Below, piece after piece: positions 28,276 to 36,379 of a stretch of DNA of 64,000 nucleotides (position 1 is the first letter of the stretch; every line of letters starts with the position of its first letter). The DNA lies in assembly GCF_029433105.1 (NCBI RefSeq), contig NZ_JARNTW010000011.1, forward strand, positions 62,001-126,000, given 5' to 3'. The notes beneath the pieces were generated by a model, which was given only the letters and a program-made list of their open reading frames with translations, had not been told where the DNA came from and did not search any database. The position numbers and the translations under genes were made by a program. The stretch is from Runella sp. MFBS21 (lineage in GTDB: Bacteria > Bacteroidota > Bacteroidia > Cytophagales > Spirosomataceae).

Positions 28276-29175
28276 ATGGAAAAAGCGAATCAATCGAGTG
28301 AAGCTCCACCAAACACTGCTTTTCTTCCAAAAGAGCAACAACACGCCCATGAAGATGATGAAACGTTTAAAGAACGTTTTGTACAACTTAATAAGCTAGC
28401 CGAAATCGGTCAGCTTACCGCAGGGATCATGCACGAAATCCAAAACCCACTCAATTTCATCAACAATTTTTCCAAATTATCGGTTGATTTGGTTCATGAG
28501 ATGAAAGAGATTTTCGACAAAAAACAAGACACACCTCTCACGGAAGAAGAAGAAGACTTACTTTTTTTGCTAGACAAGCTGGTCGGAATCAACGTCAAAA
28601 TCAGTGAAAATGGAGGGCGTATCACGCGTATTATTCAAAGTATGCTCGCCCAGACCCGTACCGAAAACCAAAGTGCAAAATTTGAACCCGTAGATTTGAA
28701 TCAATTGCTGGAAGAGTTTACCAAACTCGCTTATCAAGGAGTACGTGGTGAAGACAAGGCTTTCAATGTATCGTTTGTGTTTCAGTTTGACCCAAGCGTA
28801 GGCAAAGTCAAACTAGCTGCCACGGAGATAAGTCGTGTAGTACTCAATCTGGTCAACAACGCTTGCTATGCCCTCAACGAAAAACGTAAAGGAGAAGGCG
28901 CAGGATTTGCTCCTCAAATTTCGGTAAGCTCGACGCGCCTCGCCCAGACTGTCCAAGTCAAAATCAAAGACAATGGCAACGGAATACCTGATTCTATCAA
29001 AGAAAAAGTATTTTCGCCTTTTTTTACTACCAAACCCGTCGGCAAAGGCTCAGGGTTAGGATTGGCATTGAGTCGAGATATTATTACGATTATGCACAAA
29101 GGACAGTTGGAAGTGGTATCAGAAGAAGGTAAGTTTACAGAATTTACGATTCAGATACCCCTAGATTTATCTTAA
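28276..29175 (+). CDS. Sensor histidine kinase (soluble, HisKA + HATPase)
   Basis: This 299-residue kinase core has no membrane segment. The H-box is LTAGIMHEIQNPLNFINNF with phosphoacceptor His53. The ATPase boxes are VLNLVNNACYAL (N), IKDNGNGIP (G1), SPFFTTKPVGKGSGLGLAL (F/G2). It resembles the C-terminal kinase part of the preceding propeller protein, but keeps the His that protein lacks. A simple reading is that the two act together: the membrane protein senses the signal and this protein is phosphorylated. The REC-PP2C protein 65 bp downstream is the natural phosphoacceptor. Confidence 0.92.
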   Translation: MEKANQSSEAPPNTAFLPKEQQHAHEDDETFKERFVQLNKLAEIGQLTAGIMHEIQNPLNFINNFSKLSVDLVHEMKEIFDKKQDTPLTEEEEDLLFLLDKLVGINVKISENGGRITRIIQSMLAQTRTENQSAKFEPVDLNQLLEEFTKLAYQGVRGEDKAFNVSFVFQFDPSVGKVKLAATEISRVVLNLVNNACYALNEKRKGEGAGFAPQISVSSTRLAQTVQVKIKDNGNGIPDSIKEKVFSPFFTTKPVGKGSGLGLALSRDIITIMHKGQLEVVSEEGKFTEFTIQIPLDLS

Positions 29176-29239
29176 ACCAAACCTCAAGAATTCTTGTTAC
29201 TCTCATTCCTAAGAAAAACTCATTAAAAATTACTAAGAC

Positions 29240-30415
29240 ATGGCTATCAAGATACTCAGTATGGACGACGAATTGGATATGGAAATGCTGATTCAAACCC
29301 GATTCAGAAAACAAATCCGAGAAAGAAGATATGAGTTTATTTTTGCCCACAATGGCATCGAAGCTCTCGAAGTTTTGGAGCAACACACCGATATTGATAT
29401 AGTGCTGTCGGATATCAACATGCCCGAGATGGACGGCCTGACTTTTTTGACAAGACTCAACACTATCAACAATCCACGAGTGAAGGCAGTCATGGTTTCA
29501 GCTCACGGCGATATGGACAACATCCGCAAAGCCATGAACCTCGGGGCTTTTGATTTTATAACGAAACCCATCAATTTTGAGGATTTAGATATCACCATTG
29601 ATAAAACCGTAGGGCATATCGAAATGCTCATTCAGCATCAAAAAGAACGCGACCAACTGGTCTCAATTCAAAATGATTTGCTGATTGCTCGCGAAATTCA
29701 GCAGGCAATGTTACCAAAGATTTTTCCGCCCTTCCCTCATCGCAAAGATTTTGATTTGCACGGATTTCTTGAACCTGCCAAGTCTGTGGGAGGAGATTTG
29801 TTTGACTTTTTTATGATGGACGAAAACCATCTTTTCTTCATCATCGGGGATGTGTCCGACAAAGGAGTTCCGGCTTGTATGTTTATGGCCATTACCAAGG
29901 CTATTTTCAAAACCCACTTTCTTCACAGCAGTTTTGAGAATATCGCCGAAGAAGTAAGACAAGTAAACGCGTTTTTGTCGGAAGACAATGACTCTTTTAT
30001 GTTTGTGACTGCTTTTGTGGGAGTACTTGACCTCACGACGGGCGTCGTCGAATATGTAGATGCAGGTCATGAGCCTCCGCTTATTTTGCGCAAAGACGGT
30101 ACTGTAGAAGTCGTCAAGAAAAAAACCGGAATGGCCTTAGGAATAGATCCTACCTACGACTATCATACCCAAGTTCTCACGCTTCAGCCCGGAGATACCT
30201 TGTTTACTTATACCGACGGAGTAACAGATGCCAACAACGAAGCCGGAGATCGATTTGGGATGAAAAAAGTAGAAGAATTAGTAGCCTCTATTGGTCCGAA
30301 TAATACTCCTAAAGAAATCAACACTACGGTAAAGGCCACCTTAAAAGAGTTTATTGGAACCCATTATCAGTTTGATGATATTACGACGCTTACCCTCCAA
30401 TATTATGGCAATTAA
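29240..30415 (+). CDS. Response regulator with PP2C (SpoIIE/RsbU-type) phosphatase output
   Basis: This 391-residue protein has an N-terminal receiver with the acidic pair in LSMDDE and phosphorylated Asp58 in VLSDINMPEMDG. A linker leads to a SpoIIE-type PP2C domain (about 150-390) with metal motifs SVGGDLFDFF, IGDVSDKGVPA, YVDAGHEPPL and FTYTDGVTDA. By family it dephosphorylates the Ser of a STAS antagonist when activated by its receiver. Its expected substrates are the two STAS proteins at 11778 and 14275, and its expected kinases are the two preceding genes. It is the last gene of the block, before a strong terminator. Confidence 0.92.
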   Translation: MAIKILSMDDELDMEMLIQTRFRKQIRERRYEFIFAHNGIEALEVLEQHTDIDIVLSDINMPEMDGLTFLTRLNTINNPRVKAVMVSAHGDMDNIRKAMNLGAFDFITKPINFEDLDITIDKTVGHIEMLIQHQKERDQLVSIQNDLLIAREIQQAMLPKIFPPFPHRKDFDLHGFLEPAKSVGGDLFDFFMMDENHLFFIIGDVSDKGVPACMFMAITKAIFKTHFLHSSFENIAEEVRQVNAFLSEDNDSFMFVTAFVGVLDLTTGVVEYVDAGHEPPLILRKDGTVEVVKKKTGMALGIDPTYDYHTQVLTLQPGDTLFTYTDGVTDANNEAGDRFGMKKVEELVASIGPNNTPKEINTTVKATLKEFIGTHYQFDDITTLTLQYYGN

Positions 30416-30473
30416 GGTGGAGCCGTTATTTTACCCTAATTGACACGCTACCACAATTCATACTTAGCAGTAC

Positions 30474-30508
30474 AAAAGAGCAATTGCCTTCTTGGCAGTT
30501 GCTCTTTT
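30474..30508 (+). terminator. Strong intrinsic terminator ending the 30-kb gene block
   Basis: The 15-bp arms AAAAGAGCAATTGCC and GGCAGTTGCTCTTTT pair with one G-U and enclose a 5-nt loop. The A-rich left side and U-rich right side make it usable in both directions. It lies 58 bp after the REC-PP2C stop codon. Confidence 0.85.
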
Positions 30509-30775
30509 ACTTATAAGGCTAATTGACCATTAAATAACTCTCTACCAAATTTTGGTTTTGATGAAACCATTCAAGAATTATTTCCATTATTTCAAAAAGA
30601 TGTTGTTACTTGTATTGAGTTTGTGTTTTAACAAACTTTGATGACTCAACCCTTAATGCAAAATAACCTAACCCTAAAAAATATCTAATCTAGGCAAATT
30701 ACACCTTGCCTATTAGATGTTGGTGTTTTATATATGACAAGTGTATAAAATCCAAGGGCAAACCTCAACGCACCT
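30509..30775. promoter_or_regulatory. AT-rich gap holding the promoter of the LytTR/TPR-kinase pair
   Basis: No gene is seen between the terminator and the LytTR regulator. A small inverted repeat surrounds the TAATCTAGGCAAATTACACCT region near 30690-30720. No clear TAnnTTTG element is visible, so the promoter is inferred only from gene layout. Confidence 0.35.
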
Positions 30776-31525
30776 ATGGATAACATACAAATTTTGATTG
30801 TTGAAGATGACCCTATCATTGGTACAGATTTAGAAGACCGCCTTACCGAAATGGGCTACCAAGTGATAGGTCTGTTTGAAAGTGGCGAAGAAGCTTATCA
30901 AAAAGTAAAAGATAGTTCCCCAGATTTGATTATTATGGATGTACAGCTATCAGGACAATGGGACGGTATCGAAACCGTACAACAAATCTTTACACTCATA
31001 GAAGTTCCTGTTATATTTTTGACTAGTAATACCGACGAGTCTACCTTTTCAAAAGCAAAAAATACATTTCCTGCGGCTTTTTTGGCAAAACCCTATCGAG
31101 GACGAGACCTGAAATATGCCATCGAACTAGCCCTAAAACAGTTTTCTGACGTTAATACCTCTTGTCCTTTCTCCCAAAACCAAGCCCCCTCTAAACCAAA
31201 TGGTCTCAACGACCGTATCTTTGTTAAAGTCAAAGACCGGATGGAGCCTTTGTTTTATGAAGACATTTTGTGGGTAGAAGCCGACGATTACTACTGTAAA
31301 GTTTATACCAAAACCCAAGAAATTCAAATATCTCAAACGCTCGGTAAATTCAGTGAAGCGCTTGCCAATTTTCCAGAATTTTTGCGAGTACATCGTTCAT
31401 ATATCATCAACCTTAAGCAAGTCGACCAGATTGGCGATGCCCATCTTTACATTGGAAAACAGAGCATTCCAGTTAGCAAATCCATCAAAGAAGAAATAAT
31501 GAGTCGTCTACGGAAGATAAGCTAA
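30776..31525 (+). CDS. LytTR family response regulator
   Basis: This 249-residue regulator has a receiver domain (about 1-120; acidic EDD, phosphorylated Asp55 in LIIMDVQLSG, and the Lys in FLAKPY). A LytTR DNA-binding domain follows (about 145-245), with RIFVKVKDRMEPLFYEDILWVEADDYYCKVY read in parts, and FLRVHRSYIINLKQV. LytTR proteins bind direct repeats in front of target promoters. The TPR-containing kinase gene starts 8 bp downstream and is its cognate partner. It is a separate transcription unit from the large block upstream. Confidence 0.93.
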   Translation: MDNIQILIVEDDPIIGTDLEDRLTEMGYQVIGLFESGEEAYQKVKDSSPDLIIMDVQLSGQWDGIETVQQIFTLIEVPVIFLTSNTDESTFSKAKNTFPAAFLAKPYRGRDLKYAIELALKQFSDVNTSCPFSQNQAPSKPNGLNDRIFVKVKDRMEPLFYEDILWVEADDYYCKVYTKTQEIQISQTLGKFSEALANFPEFLRVHRSYIINLKQVDQIGDAHLYIGKQSIPVSKSIKEEIMSRLRKIS

Positions 31526-31533
31526 GCCCCCTT

Positions 31534-33417
31534 ATGAAAAAATACATACTACCAGTCTTATTGGTGTTTTTGTTTTTTCGAGGCTACTGTCAAAAAGCTT
31601 CTGGGAGATTGAATAATAAAATGCAAGGGTACTCAGCCAATGATACCCTCAAAATAAGACGTTTTTATAATTTAGCACAAGAACAAAACAATCACGACTT
31701 TAAGAAAGTAAAAGACTTTTTACACCAATCTTATGCTCTAGCCAAAAGTGCCCAAGCCGAAACCTGGATACCTGAGCTCGAAATGAATCTTGGACGCGTC
31801 TGCGCAAATCTGAGCATGCCAGATTCGGCCTTGTATTATTTTCATCTCTCATTGGATGGTTTTGAAAAACAAAACAACCAAAAATCCATCGCCTATGTAT
31901 ACAGCAAAATCCGCTGGGTTTACAATTACCTAGGAGATTTTGAAAAGGCACTGGTCTATGCTTTCAAAGCACTCGAAATCTATCAAAAACTCAATGATAC
32001 TGTCGGCATCGCAAGTTCAAACAGCGATATCTCGGTTATTTTTTATTCACAACAAAAATTTGAGGATGCTATCAAATACGCCGAAAAAGCATATGAGATT
32101 CAGAAAAAAAATCGCCGACTTGAAGATTTAGCCTATACAGCTCAGGCTTTGGGCGATGCGTGGCTCCAATTGGGCAACTATCCCAAGGCCCTTGAATATC
32201 AAAATGAAGGCCTTACACTCCGCCGTCGCTTGGCTTCTCAAATCGATATTGCTCTTTCGCTCAATAGCCGAGCCAATGTCTACAAATACCAAAAACGCTA
32301 CCAAGAAGCCTTAGAAGACTACCGCGAAAGTCTCAATATCGCCCGAAAAGCCAGTTTTACGAGCTTGGTACTGTCGTGTCTTGGCAATATTGGGCATGTT
32401 TATAACCTCACCCAAAACTATGCTGCCGCCCTCCCCTATCATTTGGAAAACCAACGCCTCATTGACCAGACGCAGCAACTCGACAAGGCTGTCGAAAACT
32501 ATCAACTCCTTGCCGACGCCTATGCGGGCTTGACTAAATATGACTCTGCATACTATTATCAACGACTCACTACCACCACTAGTCAAGAGCTACTTAATGA
32601 GCAAAACACGCTTCAAATGTCGAAGCTGAAAACGCAATTTGAAACAAAACAAAAAGAAGATAAAATCCTTCTCCAAGAAAAACAACTTGCCGAAGAACGT
32701 TTAAAACTCTGGGCTTTAGGCTTTTTTTTGATAGTAGCCATCATCGCAGGGATACTTTTGTTTCGCTTGATTCGTATTTTACGCAAACGAAACGAAGAAA
32801 AAGAGTTTTTAATTAAAGAAATTCATCACCGCGTTCGCAACAATCTGCAAGTATTGTCGAGTCTTTTGCATCTACAATCACGCTATATCAAAGATGAAGC
32901 TGCTCTCGATGCCGTCAAAGAAGGGCAAAACCGCGTGGATGCAATGGGGCTTATTCACCAAAAACTCTATATGGGTGATAACCTCGCCGCTGTGGATATG
33001 TCAGATTATTTACAACATCTAGGCGAATCCCTTCTGGATTCTTTTGGTCTTGGCGATACTCATCGGGTGATAATCCAATACCAGCTTCAACCTATTCATT
33101 TGGATGTGGATAGTGCTATTCCACTTGGATTGATAGTAAATGAACTTGTTACGAATTCACTTAAATATGCTTTCCCTAACAATCGCTCTGGCATAGTCGA
33201 GATAGCTCTTTGGGAAGAATCTACCAAAAAACTTTGCCTTCAAATTACGGACAATGGCGTCGGAAAATCCAATGCTTTACAGTTTAGTTCGGGCACCTCA
33301 TTTGGTCTCAATTTGGTAAAGATTTTGAGTAAAAAACTAAAAGGCAAGCATAAAATTATCGAGGCGGAGTTTGGCTATGGGACTTTACTTGAATTCGAAA
33401 ACTATAAGTTAGTATAA
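31534..33417 (+). CDS. TPR-containing sensor kinase (HisKA_2 type)
   Basis: This 627-residue membrane kinase has a signal peptide ending near GYCQ and TPR units (about 60-350; for example YPKALEYQNEGLTLRRRL). A coiled coil leads to one membrane helix (about 390-412, ALGFFLIVAIIAGILLF), followed by a HisKA_2 kinase. The H-box is IKEIHHRVRNNLQVLSSLL with His431-His432. The ATPase region includes LIVNELVTNSLKYAF, ITDNGVGK and SFGLNLVKIL. The TPR part is periplasmic by topology. It is paired with the LytTR regulator 8 bp upstream, a common Bacteroidota arrangement. Confidence 0.92.
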   Translation: MKKYILPVLLVFLFFRGYCQKASGRLNNKMQGYSANDTLKIRRFYNLAQEQNNHDFKKVKDFLHQSYALAKSAQAETWIPELEMNLGRVCANLSMPDSALYYFHLSLDGFEKQNNQKSIAYVYSKIRWVYNYLGDFEKALVYAFKALEIYQKLNDTVGIASSNSDISVIFYSQQKFEDAIKYAEKAYEIQKKNRRLEDLAYTAQALGDAWLQLGNYPKALEYQNEGLTLRRRLASQIDIALSLNSRANVYKYQKRYQEALEDYRESLNIARKASFTSLVLSCLGNIGHVYNLTQNYAAALPYHLENQRLIDQTQQLDKAVENYQLLADAYAGLTKYDSAYYYQRLTTTTSQELLNEQNTLQMSKLKTQFETKQKEDKILLQEKQLAEERLKLWALGFFLIVAIIAGILLFRLIRILRKRNEEKEFLIKEIHHRVRNNLQVLSSLLHLQSRYIKDEAALDAVKEGQNRVDAMGLIHQKLYMGDNLAAVDMSDYLQHLGESLLDSFGLGDTHRVIIQYQLQPIHLDVDSAIPLGLIVNELVTNSLKYAFPNNRSGIVEIALWEESTKKLCLQITDNGVGKSNALQFSSGTSFGLNLVKILSKKLKGKHKIIEAEFGYGTLLEFENYKLV

Positions 33418-33460
33418 ATTCAAACATTATCATAAACTAATTGATAATCTGACATTTATA

Positions 33461-33487
33461 CCATAAGTCCCAAAATGGGATTTATGG
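33461..33487. promoter_or_regulatory. parS-like palindrome, copy 1
   Basis: The arms CATAAGTCCCA and TGGGATTTATG are separated by AAA, with one mismatched pair and an extra C-G pair outside. The same site recurs at 33871-33903 and, inverted, at 34343-34367. There is no U-tract, which argues against a plain terminator. Confidence 0.6.
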
Positions 33488-33609
33488 TTTTTACTCCTTA
33501 GTTTAGACTAATCCTCCCTACTTTGAGACCTCAAAATTCTCTACATCTTAGGTTCTTTTTTCCAGTTATTCGTTTTATTTAAGCATAAAACTATGCTAGA
33601 TACGAAGAT

Positions 33610-33659
33610 AAAATCAACCTATTTTTACACATCTGAACATGCAAAAATAGGTTGATTTT
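33610..33659. terminator. 17-bp perfect inverted repeat between convergent genes
   Basis: The arms AAAATCAACCTATTTTT and AAAAATAGGTTGATTTT are perfect, with a 16-nt loop. With A-rich and T-rich flanks it could terminate transcription from both sides. Placed between two parS-like palindromes, it could also be part of the centromere. Confidence 0.55.
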
Positions 33660-33870
33660 GCTATTTAAAATGTGCATATGAAAATATTACGCAAACCCTG
33701 ATTCCGAAAGTGTTTTCGATCAAATATTTACGCTAAAACTTGATATTAGACTGGCACGTATCCTTAATAAGTGTACGAACGTAAGTAGAGAATGGAAATC
33801 CAAGTTTCTGGGCCTTAATTCACTATTTTTTTAAAATTTTTCAAATTAAAATACTGTATATCAATGACTT

Positions 33871-33903
33871 ATATCATAAGTCCCAAAATGGGATTTATGA
33901 TAT
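33871..33903. promoter_or_regulatory. parS-like palindrome, copy 2 (extended arms)
   Basis: This has the same core as copy 1 with longer arms: ATATCATAAGTCCCA and TGGGATTTATGATAT around AAA, 15 bp each with one mismatch. It ends 36 bp from the parB stop codon. Confidence 0.62.
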
Positions 33904-33938
33904 TGATTTTTTAAAACTTACTGATGAAAAGAGGTTGA

Positions 33939-34850
33939 TCACAACAACCCTTTAAGCTTAGTAGCAATTTCAATGAGCTTGTCTAAATCTTTGGGGCTGG
34001 GAGTAGGATTTGAGTTTAAAACTTTATCTGTAATTTTAGAAAGTTGTTTTTTAGTGCTCTCGAAAGAGCCTTTGGCTTTGATATTCGCTAAAATAGTATC
34101 TTCTTTGGGAGAGAGCAAACTACTGAGTACCTCTGTAGACGCTATAAGTTCATTCTGTTCGACTTTTGCCAGTTTTTGAATATCTGACTTACCCATTTTC
34201 ATTTCGCCGCTTAAAACGGCGTTTTTGAGGTTATTGTCGAGTTTGTCTAAGCCAGTCGCAAACTCAGCATCTCTCAAAATCGTATTACGGCCTACGTTGT
34301 ATTCTTTGGCCAATTTTTCGGAAGTAGAAAGAGAGTCTTTATCATAATTCCCATTTTGGGACTTATGCTCATTGCGGTCATATCTGCCCCTGTCTGTTTT
34401 TTCTAAATTGTATCTCAATCCTCTAAAATAAGAAGTTTGTTGAGGAGTCAGGTTACGACGACCAAGTTGTAAATCAATCATGTAGTCTTTCACTTCTTTG
34501 ATGGAGTGAAAACTCATAACCTGCACGTTGAAATGAATGTTTCTCTTGCTACAAATCTGATAACGGTTGTGTCCATCTACCAATACATATGCAGGAGCAG
34601 TAGGGGAGAGGCTGCTGGAATCGATTTCACCTTGGGTAGTTTCCCATAGAAGTAGCGCATCTTTACACCCGTTTTTAAGAATGTTTTGTTCCAGTTGGTC
34701 ATATTCTTCGAGAGTGGGAGAGGGGATAAAAGTCCGTAACTCTTCCAAAACCACGATGTTTTGTTTGATTTGTTCAGAACTAATGTAGCTGTTGTTGAGT
34801 GCCTGTTTGGTTTTTTCGCCAATGGCGTTTTTGATGTTTAGCTTGGCCAT
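33939..34850 (-). CDS. parB: ParB-family partition protein
   Basis: This 303-residue protein has an N-terminal ParB/Srx domain with LVDGHNRYQIC where chromosomal ParBs have GERRxRA. A central HTH region follows: STSEKLAKEYNVGRNTILRDAEFATGLDKL. The C-terminus is Lys-rich and probably mediates dimerisation. The ParA gene lies 10 bp upstream in the same operon. ParB proteins bind parS and load the segregation complex. Three copies of a palindrome lie at or in this gene, and one (34343-34367) encodes the HKSQNGNYDK segment. A decayed second copy of this gene is at 52900-53375. Confidence 0.9.
   Translation of the reverse strand: MAKLNIKNAIGEKTKQALNNSYISSEQIKQNIVVLEELRTFIPSPTLEEYDQLEQNILKNGCKDALLLWETTQGEIDSSSLSPTAPAYVLVDGHNRYQICSKRNIHFNVQVMSFHSIKEVKDYMIDLQLGRRNLTPQQTSYFRGLRYNLEKTDRGRYDRNEHKSQNGNYDKDSLSTSEKLAKEYNVGRNTILRDAEFATGLDKLDNNLKNAVLSGEMKMGKSDIQKLAKVEQNELIASTEVLSSLLSPKEDTILANIKAKGSFESTKKQLSKITDKVLNSNPTPSPKDLDKLIEIATKLKGLL
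34343..34367. promoter_or_regulatory. parS-like palindrome, copy 3, inside parB
   Basis: Read on the minus strand, this matches copies 1 and 2 with one base different (GGAATTATG in place of GGATTTATG at the right arm). It lies in frame within parB and encodes HKSQNGNY. parS sites inside or beside par genes are known in several replicons. Confidence 0.6.
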
Positions 34851-34860
34851 GCGAGCGAGG

Positions 34861-35817
34861 TTATTTTACGATTTGAAGATAGTCAATGAATTCATTGCAG
34901 AAGTCACGGTAATTTTTGGCAGCTTCTGAGTTGTCCGAGAATTTAGCAATGGATTTCTGCACAATCTGAGACTTTTGAAAATCTACAAGGTGTTTTATTT
35001 CAGTTTTAAATACGCGAATAGGTACGTTTTCTTTGACATTTTCTTTGATGCCATCGTGTACGCTGTTTTTCTTGACCATCGTAAACACAATGCCATCTAC
35101 TTTTAGGTCGGCATTGAGGTTGGTTTTGACTTCCATAACCCGTTGTAAAAGCGAATTAAGGCCCTTTACAGCCGACATCTCAGGTAATAACGTAATGAGA
35201 CAGCTATTGGAGGCATTCATGGCCGAGATGGTCAGTTTATTGAGCGAGGGCGGGCAATCGATGAGTACATAGTCAAACTGAGTCAGTAGCGGTTGGAGTT
35301 TGTTCTTGAGACGTAAATCACCACCTACACTCAAGATAAGCTGTATTTCGGCATCGGCTAGTTCAATATCCGATGGTGAGAGAGAAAGGTTATCTGATAT
35401 TTCGACGATTGGTAGAGGTGTGTGGTGATTGAGTAAAGCATGAGCTACTTGACTTTCGGGACTATCGACGCCAAGAATTTGGCTTAGATTGCCCTGTGGA
35501 TCTAAGTCAACCAGCAGTACTCTAAATCCACGACGAGCCAAGGCTTCTCCTAACGATGAGGTAGTGGTAGTTTTGCCAACACCTCCTTTGTGGTTGATGA
35601 TAGAGATAACCCTTGCTTTTTCGTAGAGAGAATCAGAATAGCCATATTTGGTGAGTATTGGATAAAGAGCTATCAAATGCTTCTCAGCGAGGTTACGAGT
35701 ACCTGTTAGGGCTTGGGCGATAGTTCCTTTGGGAATACTTGCCTCTTTTTCCAATGCTGTGATAGTGAGAGCTGGGTTGTGCTTTAGAAAGTTAAGAACC
35801 TCTTTTTGGCTTATCAT
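34861..35817 (-). CDS. parA: ParA-family partition ATPase with N-terminal HTH
   Basis: This 318-residue ParA has the deviant Walker A KGGVGKTT at 77-84, the A' motif LLVDLDPQGNLS and Walker B DYVLIDCPPSL. The N-terminal 65 residues form an HTH-like region (TITALEKEASIPKGTIAQALTG), as in type Ia plasmid ParAs that repress their own operon. It is the first gene of the parAB operon. Inverted repeats that could serve as its operator lie directly upstream at 35827-35889. It moves or positions plasmid copies through ATP-dependent DNA binding. Confidence 0.94.
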   Translation of the reverse strand: MISQKEVLNFLKHNPALTITALEKEASIPKGTIAQALTGTRNLAEKHLIALYPILTKYGYSDSLYEKARVISIINHKGGVGKTTTTSSLGEALARRGFRVLLVDLDPQGNLSQILGVDSPESQVAHALLNHHTPLPIVEISDNLSLSPSDIELADAEIQLILSVGGDLRLKNKLQPLLTQFDYVLIDCPPSLNKLTISAMNASNSCLITLLPEMSAVKGLNSLLQRVMEVKTNLNADLKVDGIVFTMVKKNSVHDGIKENVKENVPIRVFKTEIKHLVDFQKSQIVQKSIAKFSDNSEAAKNYRDFCNEFIDYLQIVK

Positions 35818-35826
35818 GGATTAAAG

Positions 35827-35889
35827 AAGTGATTGTCGCTATTTTTTTACAAATTTAATTTTTTTGTAGAAAACTTATGACAATCACTT
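35827..35889. promoter_or_regulatory. Inverted repeat around the parA promoter, candidate ParA operator
   Basis: The perfect 11-bp arms AAGTGATTGTC (35827-35837) and GACAATCACTT (35879-35889) flank a very AT-rich stretch that contains a nested TACAAA/TTTGTA pair. It starts 10 bp upstream of the parA start codon. The N-terminal HTH of ParA fits autoregulation here. Confidence 0.5.
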
Positions 35890-35907
35890 AAAAAAAGATT
35901 CGTTGCT

Positions 35908-35942
35908 CAAAATTATCCCAACTTAGTATGAGGATAATTTTG
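35908..35942. other. 11-bp perfect hairpin upstream of parA
   Basis: The arms CAAAATTATCC and GGATAATTTTG enclose a 13-nt loop. A second hairpin, GACGCC/GGCGTC at 35965-35986 around a T-run, follows. They may isolate parA from the origin or be structural elements of the origin. Confidence 0.4.
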
Positions 35943-36181
35943 AATAATAACTATATTTTTAGTTGACGCCTTCTTTTTTTGGCGTCGAATCATCTTTTTT
36001 GATTTTGATTTGATTTTTGATTTTCTACGATTTTGGAACGAGTTCGGACTAAAAAGAACCCCCTATTTAGCCCCATTGATTTTGATTTAAAAATTGTCAT
36101 ATTTTTATTGAAGAATTGATGATTTACAATATTGATGATTTAAGGGGCTTGTAAGTTACTGAATAATAGTTGGTTACAGGG

Positions 36182-36352
36182 TCTAATTCTGTCAAAATGT
36201 AGTCTAATTCTGTCAAAATGTAGTCGAACTCTGTCAGAATGTAGTCGAACTCTGTCAAAATGTAGTCGAACTCTGTCAAAATGTAGTAGCTAATTCTGTC
36301 AAAATGTAGTCAAACTCTGTCAAAATGTAGTCAAACTCTGTCTTTAAATATG
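36182..36352 (+). repeat. Iteron array (TCTGTCAAAATGTAGT, about 21-bp period)
   Basis: Core units begin at 36188, 36209, 36230, 36251, 36272, 36295 and 36316, with a degenerate unit at 36337. The spacing is 21 bp apart from one step of 23. The linker alternates between TCTAAT, TCGAAC and TCAAAC. Two more single copies lie at 36576-36591 and 36797-36812. These are the expected binding sites of the Rep_3 initiator encoded at 36897. Confidence 0.88.
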
Positions 36353-36354
36353 TC

Positions 36355-36379
36355 TGACAGAATTTATTGACAGAATTTA
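36355..36379 (-). repeat. Two inverted half-iterons
   Basis: Two direct copies of TGACAGAATTTA (36355-36366 and 36368-36379) read as the reverse complement of the iteron core. They lie directly after the iteron array. Confidence 0.6.

Larger units (their letters stand above)
33418..33938. other. Gene-free stretch between convergent genes, candidate partition (centromere) region
   Basis: The 521 bp between the TPR-kinase and parB hold no gene. It contains two near-identical palindromes (33461-33487 and 33871-33903) and a 17-bp perfect inverted repeat (33610-33659), listed separately. The composition is AT-rich. Its place next to parB and the presence of a third palindrome copy inside parB make it a good candidate for the plasmid centromere. 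Confidence 0.5.

Noticed and set aside
33461-33903. The palindromes as simple terminators
   Set aside because: They lack T-runs, have a 3-nt centre too short for a stable loop, and recur in the parB coding sequence, which fits a protein-binding site better.
36182-36352. Regular 21-bp repeats that could suggest a CRISPR array
   Set aside because: The repeated unit fills nearly the whole period, there are no unique spacers, no cas genes are present, and the repeats lie directly before a Rep_3 initiator. They are iterons.
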